From Agrobacterium tumefaciens_K (lineage in GTDB: Bacteria; Pseudomonadota; Alphaproteobacteria; Rhizobiales; Rhizobiaceae), in contig NZ_JAOEGC010000007.1 of NCBI RefSeq assembly GCF_031801495.1, positions 62,001 through 126,000 on the forward strand: a DNA stretch of 64,000 bases, written 5' to 3'. Each line of letters begins with the position of its first letter. Position 1 is the first letter of the stretch. The notes under the pieces were generated by a model. That model did not search any database and was not told the origin of the DNA. It saw only the letters and a program-made list of their open reading frames with translations. This document shows, one piece after another, positions 1 through 8,934 of the stretch. The position numbers were made by a program, and so were the translations under genes.

Positions 1-109
1 TATCAGTGGCGCCATCAGCAGAAGTTTCGAAAGGGGCACGCAAAACGGCCTTCACCGCCTTGAACGGATACGAACAGCCGTTCACCTAGTTCATTTGCCT
101 TGCAGCACT
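1..109. other. Left edge, no gene recognised; repeat copy A
   Basis: No convincing coding sequence is seen before the end of the Fic gene. The stretch from about 59 to 98 holds the first copy of a short recurrent element beginning CTTGAACGGATACGAAC, which recurs at 31603 and, more diverged, at 11559. Confidence 0.5.
59..98 (+). repeat. Recurrent intergenic element, copy A
   Basis: Begins with the 17-mer CTTGAACGGATACGAAC, followed some 10 bases later by CACCTAGTTCA. Copy B at 31603 has the identical 17-mer followed by CACATTAGTTCA. The element sits just past the 3' end of the Fic gene. Nature unknown; a short interspersed intergenic repeat is the simplest reading. Confidence 0.45.
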
Positions 110-1216
110 TTATTTCTGTAGTGACAGGGAGTACCGGGTATGCCGACGTTCGCCCGTACGCGTCAGTGCACCGATCTCCACAAGCTGCTGAAGGTCGCGT
201 GTTGCTGTAGCCCGAGATGTACCTGTGATCGAAATGTAGTTTTCGGCACTTAGCCCCCCCTTGAAGCCTGCCGTGCCTTCCTTGAAGATGCGCGCGACTA
301 CCTTTTCCTGCCGCTCGTTCAACTGGTCTCGAAAACGATCATAGAACTTTGCTTTCTGAATAAAGAAATCTATACGCTCAAGCGTCGCCTGTTGAGCATC
401 GAGGATCGTTTCTGAAAAGAAAATGATCCAGTCGGTGATATCAAGCGTGCGCTGGTTCCGCTCAAGCTCTGAGTAGTATGCTTTCCGGCTCTTTTCGATT
501 GTGAAGGCGAGAGAAATGAGACTTGGCTGCCCTATGTTTTGGGCCAGGGATTTCTCAGCGAGCGCGCGCCCAATTCGACCGTTGCCATCCTCAAATGGAT
601 GTATGCTTTCAAAATAAAGATGGCCTACTGCTGCACGCGTCAAAGCTTGAAGCGACGTTTGACCATTTGGCCCAGATTGATTGAACCATGCGATGAAAGT
701 CTCCATCTCACCGGAAACCTGGCGAGACGGGGGAGCCTCGAAGTGGATTGTCGGCTTATCCAATCGACCTGACACGATCTGCATGGCGTCTTCATGTGTG
801 CGGTAAGCACCAACCGTTTCAATATATCGGTTCCCGGCCATCAACATTGAATGCCAGTGGAACAGACCCTCATGACGCAGCGGCCTGTGCCAACTCCGAT
901 AGACATCCGCCATCATCTCGGCGATCCCCCGCTCCTGGGGGCGGATCTGTCTGTCATCAGTGTTTAGCCCGAACTGTCGGCGGAGTGACGACTGGACGCT
1001 CACGCGGTCCAGATATTCACCCTCAATCTCTGAGGTCTTGACCGCTTCGTCACTCAGCAACTCGATGCGAAGTTGGTTGCTGTCGTCCTCGTTGAAATGC
1101 CGGACAGCACCGATAACCTCGCCGGCGGACTGCAAGAATCTCTGCTCCAAAGGGACCAGGCTTGCGGTGTCGTACCTGAAGTTTGGCCAATCCGTGTTTT
1201 GCCAGTTCCATTTCAT
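110..1216 (-). CDS. Fic family protein with N-terminal inhibitory motif and C-terminal winged helix
   Basis: Fic enzymes transfer AMP or another nucleotide phosphate to hydroxyl side chains of target proteins. The catalytic Fic motif HPFEDGNGRIGR is intact at residues about 206-217. An inhibitory-helix motif TSEIEG lies at 61-66, so this is a self-inhibited class with the inhibitory helix N-terminal to the Fic core. The N-terminus resembles DUF4172. Residues about 310-365 look like a winged helix, suggesting the protein also binds DNA. The 368-aa length fits this architecture. The start codon lies inside a perfect inverted repeat (1215-1245), consistent with autoregulation. It is divergent from the large recombinase gene. 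The target is unknown; a toxin-like or regulatory role is possible. Confidence 0.88.
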   Translation of the reverse strand: MKWNWQNTDWPNFRYDTASLVPLEQRFLQSAGEVIGAVRHFNEDDSNQLRIELLSDEAVKTSEIEGEYLDRVSVQSSLRRQFGLNTDDRQIRPQERGIAEMMADVYRSWHRPLRHEGLFHWHSMLMAGNRYIETVGAYRTHEDAMQIVSGRLDKPTIHFEAPPSRQVSGEMETFIAWFNQSGPNGQTSLQALTRAAVGHLYFESIHPFEDGNGRIGRALAEKSLAQNIGQPSLISLAFTIEKSRKAYYSELERNQRTLDITDWIIFFSETILDAQQATLERIDFFIQKAKFYDRFRDQLNERQEKVVARIFKEGTAGFKGGLSAENYISITGTSRATATRDLQQLVEIGALTRTGERRHTRYSLSLQK

Positions 1217-1245
1217 GAGTTATAGAATCTCTCTCTATAACTCAT
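1215..1245. promoter_or_regulatory. Perfect 12-bp inverted repeat over the fic start codon
   Basis: ATGAGTTATAGA (1215-1226) and its exact reverse complement TCTATAACTCAT (1234-1245) are separated by 7 bases. The left arm overlaps the fic start codon. This is the shape of an operator for a dimeric regulator; the winged-helix end of the Fic protein is an obvious candidate ligand. It also lies upstream of the divergent recombinase gene. Confidence 0.6.
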
Positions 1246-1418
1246 AATTATCGCTATATTTGAGCTATTGCAAGTTCGTCTATCGCTCAGCACCCCAAAC
1301 TGCGGCTCTCCATTCAAGACGCAGCGATAGACGGGTAACCTCTTGCCCTAAACATACTTTGTTAACGGACGCCCCCTATTTCCGCTCGCCCTCGGCACTG
1401 GTAGTCGAGAGAAACGGA

Positions 1419-3782
1419 ATGAGCATGACTAAACACGACATTTCATCACGTCATTTTCAGCGAAAAATTTCGGAATTCTGCGAGCTTCGTATCGCTCCGG
1501 TCGCATCCAGGCTAGTGTTGGAGAATATAAGGCCTTATCTTTCCAGTTTGATAATCTACCGGAAATCGCCACCGCTTCTGAACGGCCATATCGACTGGAC
1601 GACTATCGGTAAGGCGTGTGGGATCGAAGCCGAGTTGACGGTAGAGCTGAAAAAGCAGCTCCGGCCTGCTCTGGATGCCATCATCCGATGGCTCGGCGCA
1701 CCACCGGCAGCCGAAGAGCGACGGCCACCAAAGTCAAAGGCTCGCCCTACCAAAATCGTTCCCGCCAAGAAAGCGGCTTCCGCATCCTCGACCGGAAAGG
1801 CGCAAAGCGCGGCGACAGATGGCACCTTTGCCCGGTTCGGGTCGACACAGCGCAGCCCTGCGCCAAAACCGATCAGCCCGTTCCCAGACGCACTATTTGA
1901 CGCGACTGAAGATCCGGTGAGCTTTCAGGACGCATTGATCTATCATATGCGGCGGTTCGGCGACACCTACTGGCAGCTCTATCGCGCCGTTGTTCATCTG
2001 AATGAGACCTTTGACAACAAGACGCTGCTATCCTGGATCCAGGGCGAGCGTGTGCCACGATCTGTAACGAGTTTCGACATCCTGCGCCGCATCGAGCGAC
2101 GCTACCGACTTCCCGAGGGATATTTCAAAGAGAAACTGCCGCATCAGGCGCGCTCGCTTTATGGTCACGAGCTCGGAGATATGAGCCCGGCTGAGCGGCG
2201 CAGGATCTCGTTGCATCTGCCGGATGATTTCAGGAGCCTTCCCTTCACCAAACGTGAAGAAATCCTGGATTGGGTGCGCCGTGTGATAATTTCCGGATCG
2301 ACCGAATATCGTCGATACCAGGCGGCTGCCAGCAAGCAACGCTATGCCATTCGCTTTCCTGGCGTCACCTATGGTGGCAGTGCCTTGCCCTCTCGACCAT
2401 TGGCCTCAATGGCCGGGGCTAATTCAAACCTCGCGGCAGATTTAGACGATCCAGATCTACTGTCCGGCGTTGTCGACGCGCCGCCAAGGCTTGCAATGGA
2501 AATGGCTGACCTCATCCGTTTCAAAACCTCAACACTGACCGCGATTGGTTTCCAACGAAACGGCGTCTGGGGCGAGGAAACGGCCTCTCAGAAGATCGAG
2601 CACCTCGGATTGATGTTCGGCGCACTAGCGGCTTCACCAGGTAGTGCCGTGAAGGGCTGCGGTGTACCACTCAGCCAACTGAGCTTTGGCCTCCTCATCT
2701 TCCCAGGAGTCTGGGACTGGTATCTGCAGTGGCGGGAACAACGACGTGGCTTTTACACCAAATGGGAAGAAGACATGCTCATGGTCGCCCAAGCCCTATC
2801 TCGCGCGGATGTCGGCTGGATCCGGCAACACCCGGAACTGCTTAAGAACGTCAGGCCGATCGTGGGCTTGATTGAGCAGGAAGAAATCGATTTCGCGGCT
2901 CGCGACTGGCATGGTGCCTGTGATGCGTTTCACCGACATGCCGCGAACCGTTCCAAGGAGATCCAGCGAGTGATGCGTGTGCATCGCGATCCATTTGAAC
3001 CGATCATGTGTGTACTTGAAGCGGACAGTCCATTAGCGGAATATCGCAAGATCACGGACGAGATCGTGAAACGTATGCCGGACGAGAACAGATATCCACG
3101 ACCGGCCGCCGAGGCCGTCAGATCATTCCTGTTGCTTCGGCTTGGCCTGCACCTTGGGCTCAGACAAAAGAACCTTCGCCAGTTACGCGTCTGCCCGCGT
3201 GGACACTATCCGACATCGGAACGCCGGCTTGAGGACATGAAATGTGGTGAGCTACGTTGGAGTGATCGCGACCATGGCTGGGAGGTGCTTATCCCATCGG
3301 TCGCCTTCAAAAACTCTGGCTCTTCCTTCTTCGGACAGAAACCGTTTCGGCTGATACTGCCGGACCTTCTTGATCTCTACAAATACCTCGACGCGTATAT
3401 CGACAGGCATCGTGGAGTTCTGCTCGGCGGTGCGAAAGATCCCCAAACGCTATTCGTCAAGACGGTGAAAACGACCAGCATTGATGCTTCTTACAATTCG
3501 ACCACATTCTACGAGGCGTGGCGGACTGTCATCCAACGTTACGGCATCTATAATCCCTATACCGGGCGGGGTGCGATCAAGGGCCTCCTGCCGCATGGAC
3601 CGCATAACCTGCGGGACATTCTCGCGACGCATATTTTGAAGCAGACCGGATCCTACGAGCAGGCCAGCTACGCAATTCAGGATACGCCAGATGTCGTCCA
3701 GCAGCACTACGGTCGCTTCTTGCCGCAAGACAAAGCCGCACTGGCTGCCAAGATTCTCAATCAGGTTTGGGAAGCAGCATAA
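1419..3782 (+). CDS. Large tyrosine-type site-specific recombinase/integrase-like protein
   Basis: The C-terminal third has a tyrosine recombinase catalytic layout. The first arginine is in GLRQKNLRQLR (about residue 580), a candidate lysine in AFKNSG, the HxxR box is HNLRDILATHIL (about 729), and the nucleophile tyrosine is in QQHYGRF (about 762). At about 787 aa it is roughly twice the usual integrase length; the N-terminal 500 residues are not recognised. ATG at 1419 is preferred because it follows GAGAGAAACGGA; an upstream TTG at 1260 would extend the frame by 53 residues. No excision partner or attachment site is evident nearby. It could be a mobile-element recombinase or a domesticated relative. 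Confidence 0.7.
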   Translation: MSMTKHDISSRHFQRKISEFCELRIAPVASRLVLENIRPYLSSLIIYRKSPPLLNGHIDWTTIGKACGIEAELTVELKKQLRPALDAIIRWLGAPPAAEERRPPKSKARPTKIVPAKKAASASSTGKAQSAATDGTFARFGSTQRSPAPKPISPFPDALFDATEDPVSFQDALIYHMRRFGDTYWQLYRAVVHLNETFDNKTLLSWIQGERVPRSVTSFDILRRIERRYRLPEGYFKEKLPHQARSLYGHELGDMSPAERRRISLHLPDDFRSLPFTKREEILDWVRRVIISGSTEYRRYQAAASKQRYAIRFPGVTYGGSALPSRPLASMAGANSNLAADLDDPDLLSGVVDAPPRLAMEMADLIRFKTSTLTAIGFQRNGVWGEETASQKIEHLGLMFGALAASPGSAVKGCGVPLSQLSFGLLIFPGVWDWYLQWREQRRGFYTKWEEDMLMVAQALSRADVGWIRQHPELLKNVRPIVGLIEQEEIDFAARDWHGACDAFHRHAANRSKEIQRVMRVHRDPFEPIMCVLEADSPLAEYRKITDEIVKRMPDENRYPRPAAEAVRSFLLLRLGLHLGLRQKNLRQLRVCPRGHYPTSERRLEDMKCGELRWSDRDHGWEVLIPSVAFKNSGSSFFGQKPFRLILPDLLDLYKYLDAYIDRHRGVLLGGAKDPQTLFVKTVKTTSIDASYNSTTFYEAWRTVIQRYGIYNPYTGRGAIKGLLPHGPHNLRDILATHILKQTGSYEQASYAIQDTPDVVQQHYGRFLPQDKAALAAKILNQVWEAA

Positions 3783-3863
3783 GATCGAATGAGATGCTCG
3801 GCTCAGATCCCCATACCAGGTTGCATCTGGACCGAGCCTCCTCGTCTCGCTCTTGAAACGAAT

Positions 3864-3918
3864 CGAACCATCGACCTCTATTCTCGCCGGGTTATCGGCT
3901 GGGCGGTGCAGAGCCGAC
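3864..3918 (+). pseudogene. IS3-family transposase fragment
   Basis: The translated stretch TIDLYSRRVIGWAV matches the conserved core of IS3-family DDE transposases (IDLYSRRVIGW). Only about 20 residues remain and the flanks do not continue the protein, so this is a scar of a lost insertion sequence. Confidence 0.6.
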
Positions 3919-3980
3919 AGACCACGGCCATTGACACCCGTACCGCTGTCACATTTGCGGGCGGGTTGCTCAACGTAGGT

Positions 3981-4121
3981 GTCCATCCCAACATTTTCGA
4001 GGAAGGCGTCGTCGTGGCTGACGATCACAAGCGCGCCGTCATAGGCCCTCAGCGCCGCTTCGACCGTCTCGATGGATTCGATGTCGAGATGATTGGTCGG
4101 TTCATCCAGGATCAACAGTGA
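3981..4121 (-). pseudogene. ABC-F ATPase fragment
   Basis: About 47 residues carry the Walker B and following region of an ABC-F protein: LLILDEPTNHLD, then ALVIVSHDDAFL. Walker A, the signature motif and the second ABC domain are missing, and the flanking reading frame is unrelated. It is a remnant, adjacent to the IS3 scrap, which suggests insertion-sequence-mediated decay. Confidence 0.75.
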
Positions 4122-4327
4122 CGGAGGAATGGAACCGCCGAGCACACAGCGCCGTCGTAGCAGGCGACGCATCCGAAGTATGCGGTGTCCTTATCGATCT
4201 GCTGGAAGGCGCCATCAATCGCATTCGCCTTGGCTTGCGGGACACTCCCGATGAAACCGAATTCCATCGCGTCTTCGAAAGAAGGTGGACCATTTTCCAG
4301 ACTGCCATGACACCGAAATCCAACTGA
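4118..4327 (+). CDS. Possible small hypothetical protein, maybe a gene tail
   Basis: A 69-codon frame ends 16 bases before the start of the EF-hand pseudogene. The composition (a plausible amphipathic run AVVAGDASEVCGVLIDLLEG) is protein-like, but no family is recognised and no clear ribosome binding site precedes its ATG. It may be the 3' end of a gene cut off by the same rearrangement that left the ABC-F remnant. Confidence 0.3.
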   Translation: MTEEWNRRAHSAVVAGDASEVCGVLIDLLEGAINRIRLGLRDTPDETEFHRVFERRWTIFQTAMTPKSN

Positions 4328-4343
4328 CCGGAGACAAGGAATC

Positions 4344-4760
4344 GTGACGACAACCAACAATGCCAGCCCCCTGTCGCAGATGCTCAACAACGCGTTTGAA
4401 AAATTCGACAGGGACGGAGGCGGAAAACTCACCTCTGATGAATTCAAGACTTTCAACGAGATCCTGAAACCCGATATCGCCACCGATGAGCAGGGAAAGC
4501 CAACCGTCGACTAAAGCGAACGTATGGACCACGACAGTGACGGATTGATCAGCCAGGATGAAACCAATTCGACAGGCCTTCTAATGCCGGCCGACCTTTG
4601 CGATCCGAGCCTGAAATCGATGCTGGACTACCTTCTTCTCAAGGCCGATACGTTGGCGTTCAAGCCGCCAGCACAAGGGAGCGACTCACCTAAAGCCGCT
4701 CCCTCCCCTTTTCCCGGGAAGGTTACCCCAGAAAACCAACCGCCAGAGCGCCAGCCGTAA
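4344..4760 (+). pseudogene. EF-hand protein gene interrupted by an in-frame stop
   Basis: Two calcium-binding EF-hand loops are readable in one frame: FDRDGGGKLTSDEF (about residues 21-34) and MDHDSDGLISQDE. Between them a single TAA at 4512-4514 stops translation; after it the same frame runs on to 4760. The start is GTG at 4344 after AAGGAATC. Without the stop the product would be about 138 aa. There is no recognisable signal peptide, so location is unclear. Translation may restart at ATG 4524, giving a one-hand 78-aa protein. A recent nonsense mutation is the simplest explanation. Confidence 0.65.
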
Positions 4761-4860
4761 GGGGCGACGGTTCCGGCGACAACACATCATAGATGCAGGG
4801 TGCTGCAAAAACTGCAAGCACCAATAAACCGATGATCAGACGCTTCATGATAAAATCCAT
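4723..4860 (-). CDS. Possible 45-aa single-pass membrane peptide
   Basis: Reading the minus strand from ATG 4860 gives a basic start (MDFIMKR), a hydrophobic stretch LIIGLLVLAVFAA and a short proline-rich tail, then TAA. A second ATG at 4848 is equally possible. It overlaps the 3' end of the EF-hand pseudogene head to head and sits 16 bases downstream of ohr on the same strand. No family is known to me; the main evidence is the signal-like composition. Confidence 0.3.
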   Translation of the reverse strand: MDFIMKRLIIGLLVLAVFAAPCIYDVLSPEPSPLTAGALAVGFLG

Positions 4861-4876
4861 GACGTTGCTATAATGC

Positions 4877-5293
4877 TCAGGCAAGCCTCAGCTCGACCGC
4901 GATATTGCCACGCGTGGCCTTCGAATAGGGGCAGGTACCATGGGCTTCATCGATAAGCACACGCGCCAGTTCGGGTTCCAAGCCCGGGAGGCTGATGTTC
5001 AAGCGCGCCTGGAGGCCATAAGCGTCTCCTGCCATGCCGAGATCGATTTCCGCGTCGATGGTGGTCTCTGCCGGCAATCGGATCCTGCGTTTGGCAGCGG
5101 CAATGCCCAGCGCGCCGATGAAGCAGGCTGACCAGCCAGCCGCGAACAACTGCTCGGGATTTGTACCGGGCTTGCCGCTGCCCGGAGGCGAAAGCTTCAC
5201 ATTGAGCTGCGCATCGTCACTCAATGCCGCACCGTCGCGTCCGCCGGTGGTATGGGTCTTGGCAGTGTAGAGCACTTTTTCGATCTTGGTCAT
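4877..5293 (-). CDS. ohr: Organic hydroperoxide resistance protein, OsmC/Ohr family
   Basis: Ohr reduces organic and fatty-acid hydroperoxides to alcohols with a reactive cysteine pair, recycled by lipoylated proteins. Both cysteines are present: Cys57 in AAGWSACFIGAL and Cys121 in GTCPYSKATRGN. The 138-aa length is typical. ATG 5293 is chosen because GAAGGAGT precedes it at good spacing; an upstream in-frame start would add an unneeded leader. No OhrR-type MarR repressor is next to it. The neighbouring genes (two-component system, hydrolase, dipZ) suit an envelope or redox-stress cluster. Confidence 0.9.
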   Translation of the reverse strand: MTKIEKVLYTAKTHTTGGRDGAALSDDAQLNVKLSPPGSGKPGTNPEQLFAAGWSACFIGALGIAAAKRRIRLPAETTIDAEIDLGMAGDAYGLQARLNISLPGLEPELARVLIDEAHGTCPYSKATRGNIAVELRLA

Positions 5294-5428
5294 GGAACAC
5301 TCCTTCGTTCGTTCGGTCGCAGAGCGCGACGTCATTGACGGATGTGTTTTCCCGCATCCACGTATCCGGCATGTTTTCGAAAAATGGTGGAATTGTATCG
5401 CAGCGTAGAGGCTGCGCCCCGATCCTCT

Positions 5429-6748
5429 TCAGGGCAGCGCTATTTCCGCGGCAAGCCCGCCGCCATCGCGGTTGTAGATCCGCACCGTACCACCGATCGA
5501 GACGGCGAGCTGGTGGGCGATCGCCAGCCCAAGCCCTGTGCCTCCTGTGTCCCGATTGCGCGAAGTCTCAACGCGGTAGAAAGGTTGCATGGCGGCCTCC
5601 AGCTTGTCGTCGGGAATGCCTGGTCCATCGTCGGTGACCGTAATGACGATGTTTCCCTCGCCCGATCGTTCGACACTCATCTCAGCAGCACCGGCAAACT
5701 TGAGCGCGTTATCGATGAAATTGCTCAGGATACGTCGCAATGCATGCGGCTTGGTCAGGGCAGTCCCCTGAACGATGCCAATTACCGAAACCGTCTTTCC
5801 GACGTCTTGGTAGTCGTAGGCGATGCTATCGATGAACGACGCAAGGTCGATGCGCGCATTTTTTTCGCCATTGCCGTGCGAACTGCGCGCATAGGCAATT
5901 CCGTCCTGCACCAGCCGCTCGATTTCGCGCAGATCGCTGACCAGCTTGTCCTTTTCGGGACTATCGTCCGCCATGTCGGCGCGCAACCGCATGCGCGTGA
6001 TCGGCGTCTGCAGGTCATGGGAGATTGCTGCGAGAATCTGCACACGTTCTTCCAGGTAGTGCGCGATACGATCACGCATGGCGTTGAAGGCGCGTGCCGC
6101 GTGGGCAACCTCGCTCGGACCATCTTCGTTCAGGGGAGAACCTTGTCTGCCGGGATCGAGTGCATCAGCAGCGGCGGCGAGCGCGCCCAGCGGACGAATT
6201 GCCAAACGCACCGCAAACCAGGTGCAGAGGATGAGCAGAAGCATCTGTGCCGCGAAGACATACGGCAGCCATTCGGCCAAGGGCATTACCCCGCGTGGGG
6301 TGACATCGATGGTCAGCGGCGAACCGTCCGACAGCGTCAGGTGCCCCTGTAGCCGCATATGGTCGCCCGGAATCGCTTCGACGCGGATCGGAAACCTGTT
6401 GCCAGCCGCCTGCCCTATCCGGTCAGCAATCTCTGCACCGCGCCCTGACAAATCCGGGACACCGGGAAGTCCTGGGCCGAGTACAAGGCGGTAGCTTCCT
6501 CGGCTCAGGCGATCGAGCCAATCGGGTCGCTCGTTGGCGGGAAGACGGTCGAGAACAGCGAGCGACGTCGCCAGATCGCTTTCCAACGTTCCGAGCATGA
6601 CGGCCTTGGCCGACATGTAGCGCTCGGCAAAGAGAATGCTGAAGGACAAGCCATAGGCGACCGTCAGTCCCGCAAACAGGATCAGGAACAATCGCGAGCG
6701 AAGGGTGCCTGGCCACCAGCCAGAAAGAGACTTGTCGCCCATACTCAT
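5429..6748 (-). CDS. Two-component sensor histidine kinase
   Basis: Inner-membrane kinase of 439 aa. Transmembrane helices lie at about residues 19-41 and 160-181, flanking a periplasmic sensor of about 115 residues; a HAMP linker follows. The phosphorylated histidine is His244 in AAISHDLQTPITRMR. The ATPase domain has an N box (NFIDNALKFAG), GPGIPDD and GGTGLGLAI. Its ATG overlaps the response-regulator stop as ATGA, so the pair is translationally coupled. The signal is unknown; the neighbouring ohr and dipZ suggest redox or envelope stress, which is inference. Confidence 0.92.
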   Translation of the reverse strand: MSMGDKSLSGWWPGTLRSRLFLILFAGLTVAYGLSFSILFAERYMSAKAVMLGTLESDLATSLAVLDRLPANERPDWLDRLSRGSYRLVLGPGLPGVPDLSGRGAEIADRIGQAAGNRFPIRVEAIPGDHMRLQGHLTLSDGSPLTIDVTPRGVMPLAEWLPYVFAAQMLLLILCTWFAVRLAIRPLGALAAAADALDPGRQGSPLNEDGPSEVAHAARAFNAMRDRIAHYLEERVQILAAISHDLQTPITRMRLRADMADDSPEKDKLVSDLREIERLVQDGIAYARSSHGNGEKNARIDLASFIDSIAYDYQDVGKTVSVIGIVQGTALTKPHALRRILSNFIDNALKFAGAAEMSVERSGEGNIVITVTDDGPGIPDDKLEAAMQPFYRVETSRNRDTGGTGLGLAIAHQLAVSIGGTVRIYNRDGGGLAAEIALP

Positions 6749-7485
6749 GTCCTGGGTACCGAGATTTCGACCGGGACAGAAAACACATAGCCTTCGGCCC
6801 GCACCGTTTTGATGTAGGTCGGTTCGCGCGCATCATCACCAAGCCGTTGGCGAAGGCGGCTGACCAGAAGGTCGATCGAACGGTCGAACAGTTCGGCATC
6901 GCGGCCCTGCGTCAGGTTCAGGATCTGGTCACGATTGAGCACGCGTTGCGGATGATCTATGAATACCCGCAGCAGCCGGTATTCGGCGCCACTCAGGGCT
7001 ATTTCCGTTCCGTCCCGGTCCAGAAGATGCCGACCGACGGTGTCGAGCCGCCAGTCACCGAAGGTCAGCAGTTGGCCGGCCTCGCTGATCTGCAGATTGG
7101 GCGGCAGCATACGCGTGCGCCGCAGCACTGCCTTGATACGGGCAAGGAGTTCTCGCGCCGCAAACGGCTTCGGCAGATAGTCGTCGGCGCCCATTTCCAA
7201 CCCGATGATCCGGTCCATCTCATCGTCACGGGCCGTCAGCATGATAACCGGCGTTGCCTTGTGCTTGCCGGCGCGCAGTTCCCGGCACAACACCAGGCCA
7301 TCATCGCCCGGCATCATCACGTCCAGGACGATGAGGTCAACGGTGCTGGCCTCCAGGAAACTGCGCATCTGCCGACCATCGGCGGCAACCGTCGTCCGGA
7401 GGCCGTTCTTTTTCAGATAGCTCGACACAAGTTCGCGGATTTCGCGATCGTCATCGACAATCAGAATATGGTCCACATGCTCCAT
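6745..7485 (-). CDS. OmpR/PhoB-type response regulator
   Basis: Receiver domain at residues 1-120 with acidic pocket (VDDDRE) and phospho-acceptor Asp55 in LIVLDVMMPG. A winged-helix DNA-binding domain follows (about 145-240) with LNRDQILNLTQG and the VSRLRQRLGDD recognition region. It is the partner of the kinase encoded directly downstream. Targets are not known; the two hydrolase genes and dipZ nearby are natural candidates. The hydrolase gene upstream is on the same strand 86 bases away and may share a transcript. Confidence 0.93.
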   Translation of the reverse strand: MEHVDHILIVDDDREIRELVSSYLKKNGLRTTVAADGRQMRSFLEASTVDLIVLDVMMPGDDGLVLCRELRAGKHKATPVIMLTARDDEMDRIIGLEMGADDYLPKPFAARELLARIKAVLRRTRMLPPNLQISEAGQLLTFGDWRLDTVGRHLLDRDGTEIALSGAEYRLLRVFIDHPQRVLNRDQILNLTQGRDAELFDRSIDLLVSRLRQRLGDDAREPTYIKTVRAEGYVFSVPVEISVPRT

Positions 7486-7571
7486 CTCGTGCCTTTCAAG
7501 CGCCCAACCCGAGCGACACAGTTTCGTCTCGGATGTTGCAAATAAAGTAGTTTCTTGCAGCAGTCCCGCAA

Positions 7572-8612
7572 TCAGAATTTTGCTACATCAAGTATAGCTT
7601 GAGCGAATGCCTCTGGCGCCTCCTGCGGCAAGTTATGTCCGATGCCCGGTACATCGCGGTGCTCGTATCTCCCCGAGAACTTGGCTGCATAGGCCGATGG
7701 CTGCGGATGGGGCGCACCATTGGCATCACCTTCCATGGTGATCGTGGGAATGGTGATGACCGGTCCCTTCGCGAGCTGCTTCTCAAAGCCATCGTACTTC
7801 TGCTCGCCTTCTTCGACGCCAAGCCGCCAGCGATAATTATGGATGGTGATCGCCACGTGGTCCGGATTGTCGAAGGCCGTGGCCGAACGATTGAAAGTCG
7901 CATCGTCGAATGTCCAAGTGGGCGATGCCGTCCGCCAGATGAGCTTTGCAAACTCGTGCGTGTTGGCGGCGTAGCCGAGCCGTCCCCGCTCGGTGGCGAA
8001 ATAGAATTGGTACCACCAGGAGAGTTCCGCGGCGGGCGGAAGCGGCTTACTGTTTGCAGCCTGGCTGCCGATGAGATAGCCACTGACGGACACCATCGCC
8101 TGGCAGCGATCCGGCCAGAGAGCCGCCATGATGTTGACGGTGCGCGCACCCCAGTCATATCCGCCCAGGATCGCCTTTTCGATACCGAGTGCATCCATGA
8201 AGGCGATCATGTCGGCAGCCAGCGCCGCCTGCTGGCCGTTTCGCGGGGTCTCGTCCGAAAGGAAGCGCGTCGTGCCGTAACCACGCAGATAAGGAATAAG
8301 CACGCGGTAACCGGCATCGGCAAGGATCGGTGCGACATCGACATAGCTATGGATGTCGTATGGCCAGCCGTGAACGAGCAGGACAACGGGACCATCGGCC
8401 GGGCCAGCTTCCGCATATCCGATATCGAGTACGCCTGCCTTGATCTGCTTGAGTGCTGCGAACGAAGTGTGCCCTCCTGCCTTGACCGAGGCGAGGGACG
8501 CAGCGCGCGTCTGGGCATTGGCGATCGTATTCATGCCCAATTGGGTGGCAGCCACGGTCATGGCGGCGATACCGAAGAATCGGCGGCGCTGGTGGTTAAA
8601 TTGAGGGGACAT
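7572..8612 (-). CDS. Exported alpha/beta hydrolase, epoxide hydrolase/haloalkane dehalogenase-like
   Basis: The mature domain has the oxyanion region VHGWPYD and nucleophile elbow GGYDWGAR, where Asp is the nucleophile, as in epoxide hydrolases and haloalkane dehalogenases. The catalytic His is in PGIGHNLPQ near the C-terminus. A twin-arginine type leader (RRRFFGIAAM, residues 9-18) and a cleavage region after NTIANAQ suggest periplasmic export. ATG 8612 is chosen because GGAGAG precedes it. At 346 aa it fits an exported member of the family. Substrate unknown. It is divergent from dipZ across about 320 bases and lies upstream of the two-component genes. Confidence 0.85.
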   Translation of the reverse strand: MSPQFNHQRRRFFGIAAMTVAATQLGMNTIANAQTRAASLASVKAGGHTSFAALKQIKAGVLDIGYAEAGPADGPVVLLVHGWPYDIHSYVDVAPILADAGYRVLIPYLRGYGTTRFLSDETPRNGQQAALAADMIAFMDALGIEKAILGGYDWGARTVNIMAALWPDRCQAMVSVSGYLIGSQAANSKPLPPAAELSWWYQFYFATERGRLGYAANTHEFAKLIWRTASPTWTFDDATFNRSATAFDNPDHVAITIHNYRWRLGVEEGEQKYDGFEKQLAKGPVITIPTITMEGDANGAPHPQPSAYAAKFSGRYEHRDVPGIGHNLPQEAPEAFAQAILDVAKF

Positions 8613-8934
8613 CGTTCTCTCCATATCGATTGATCTTGATGTAAAGAAAGCCGACTGCACGTATCTCGCATGTGTCCCGTCAAGCCCGGAATTGAATGCG
8701 GACGTAGCCTCCGGCGCCTTCGATACAGTCTGATACAATTCGCACCACCTGCTGGCCCCGGCGCGCCAGCGGATTGTAACACTCTGTCGTGGATAGGCCG
8801 GGTCCTACACTGCGGTACATTTCCTATGGAAGCCCGACACATCCGGGATACGTCGCTCCGACCAGATTGGCCATGTTGCTGGTCGAGCCTCATCGCCGTC
8901 CAGAACCCGACCAACCGGTTTCAAGGAAACGACG
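8613..8934. promoter_or_regulatory. Divergent promoter region between hydrolase and dipZ
   Basis: A 322-bp gene-free stretch serves both directions. Two close copies of GATACA (around 8723 and 8732) could belong to a response-regulator site, but no consensus could be assigned. No coding potential is seen. Confidence 0.4.
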
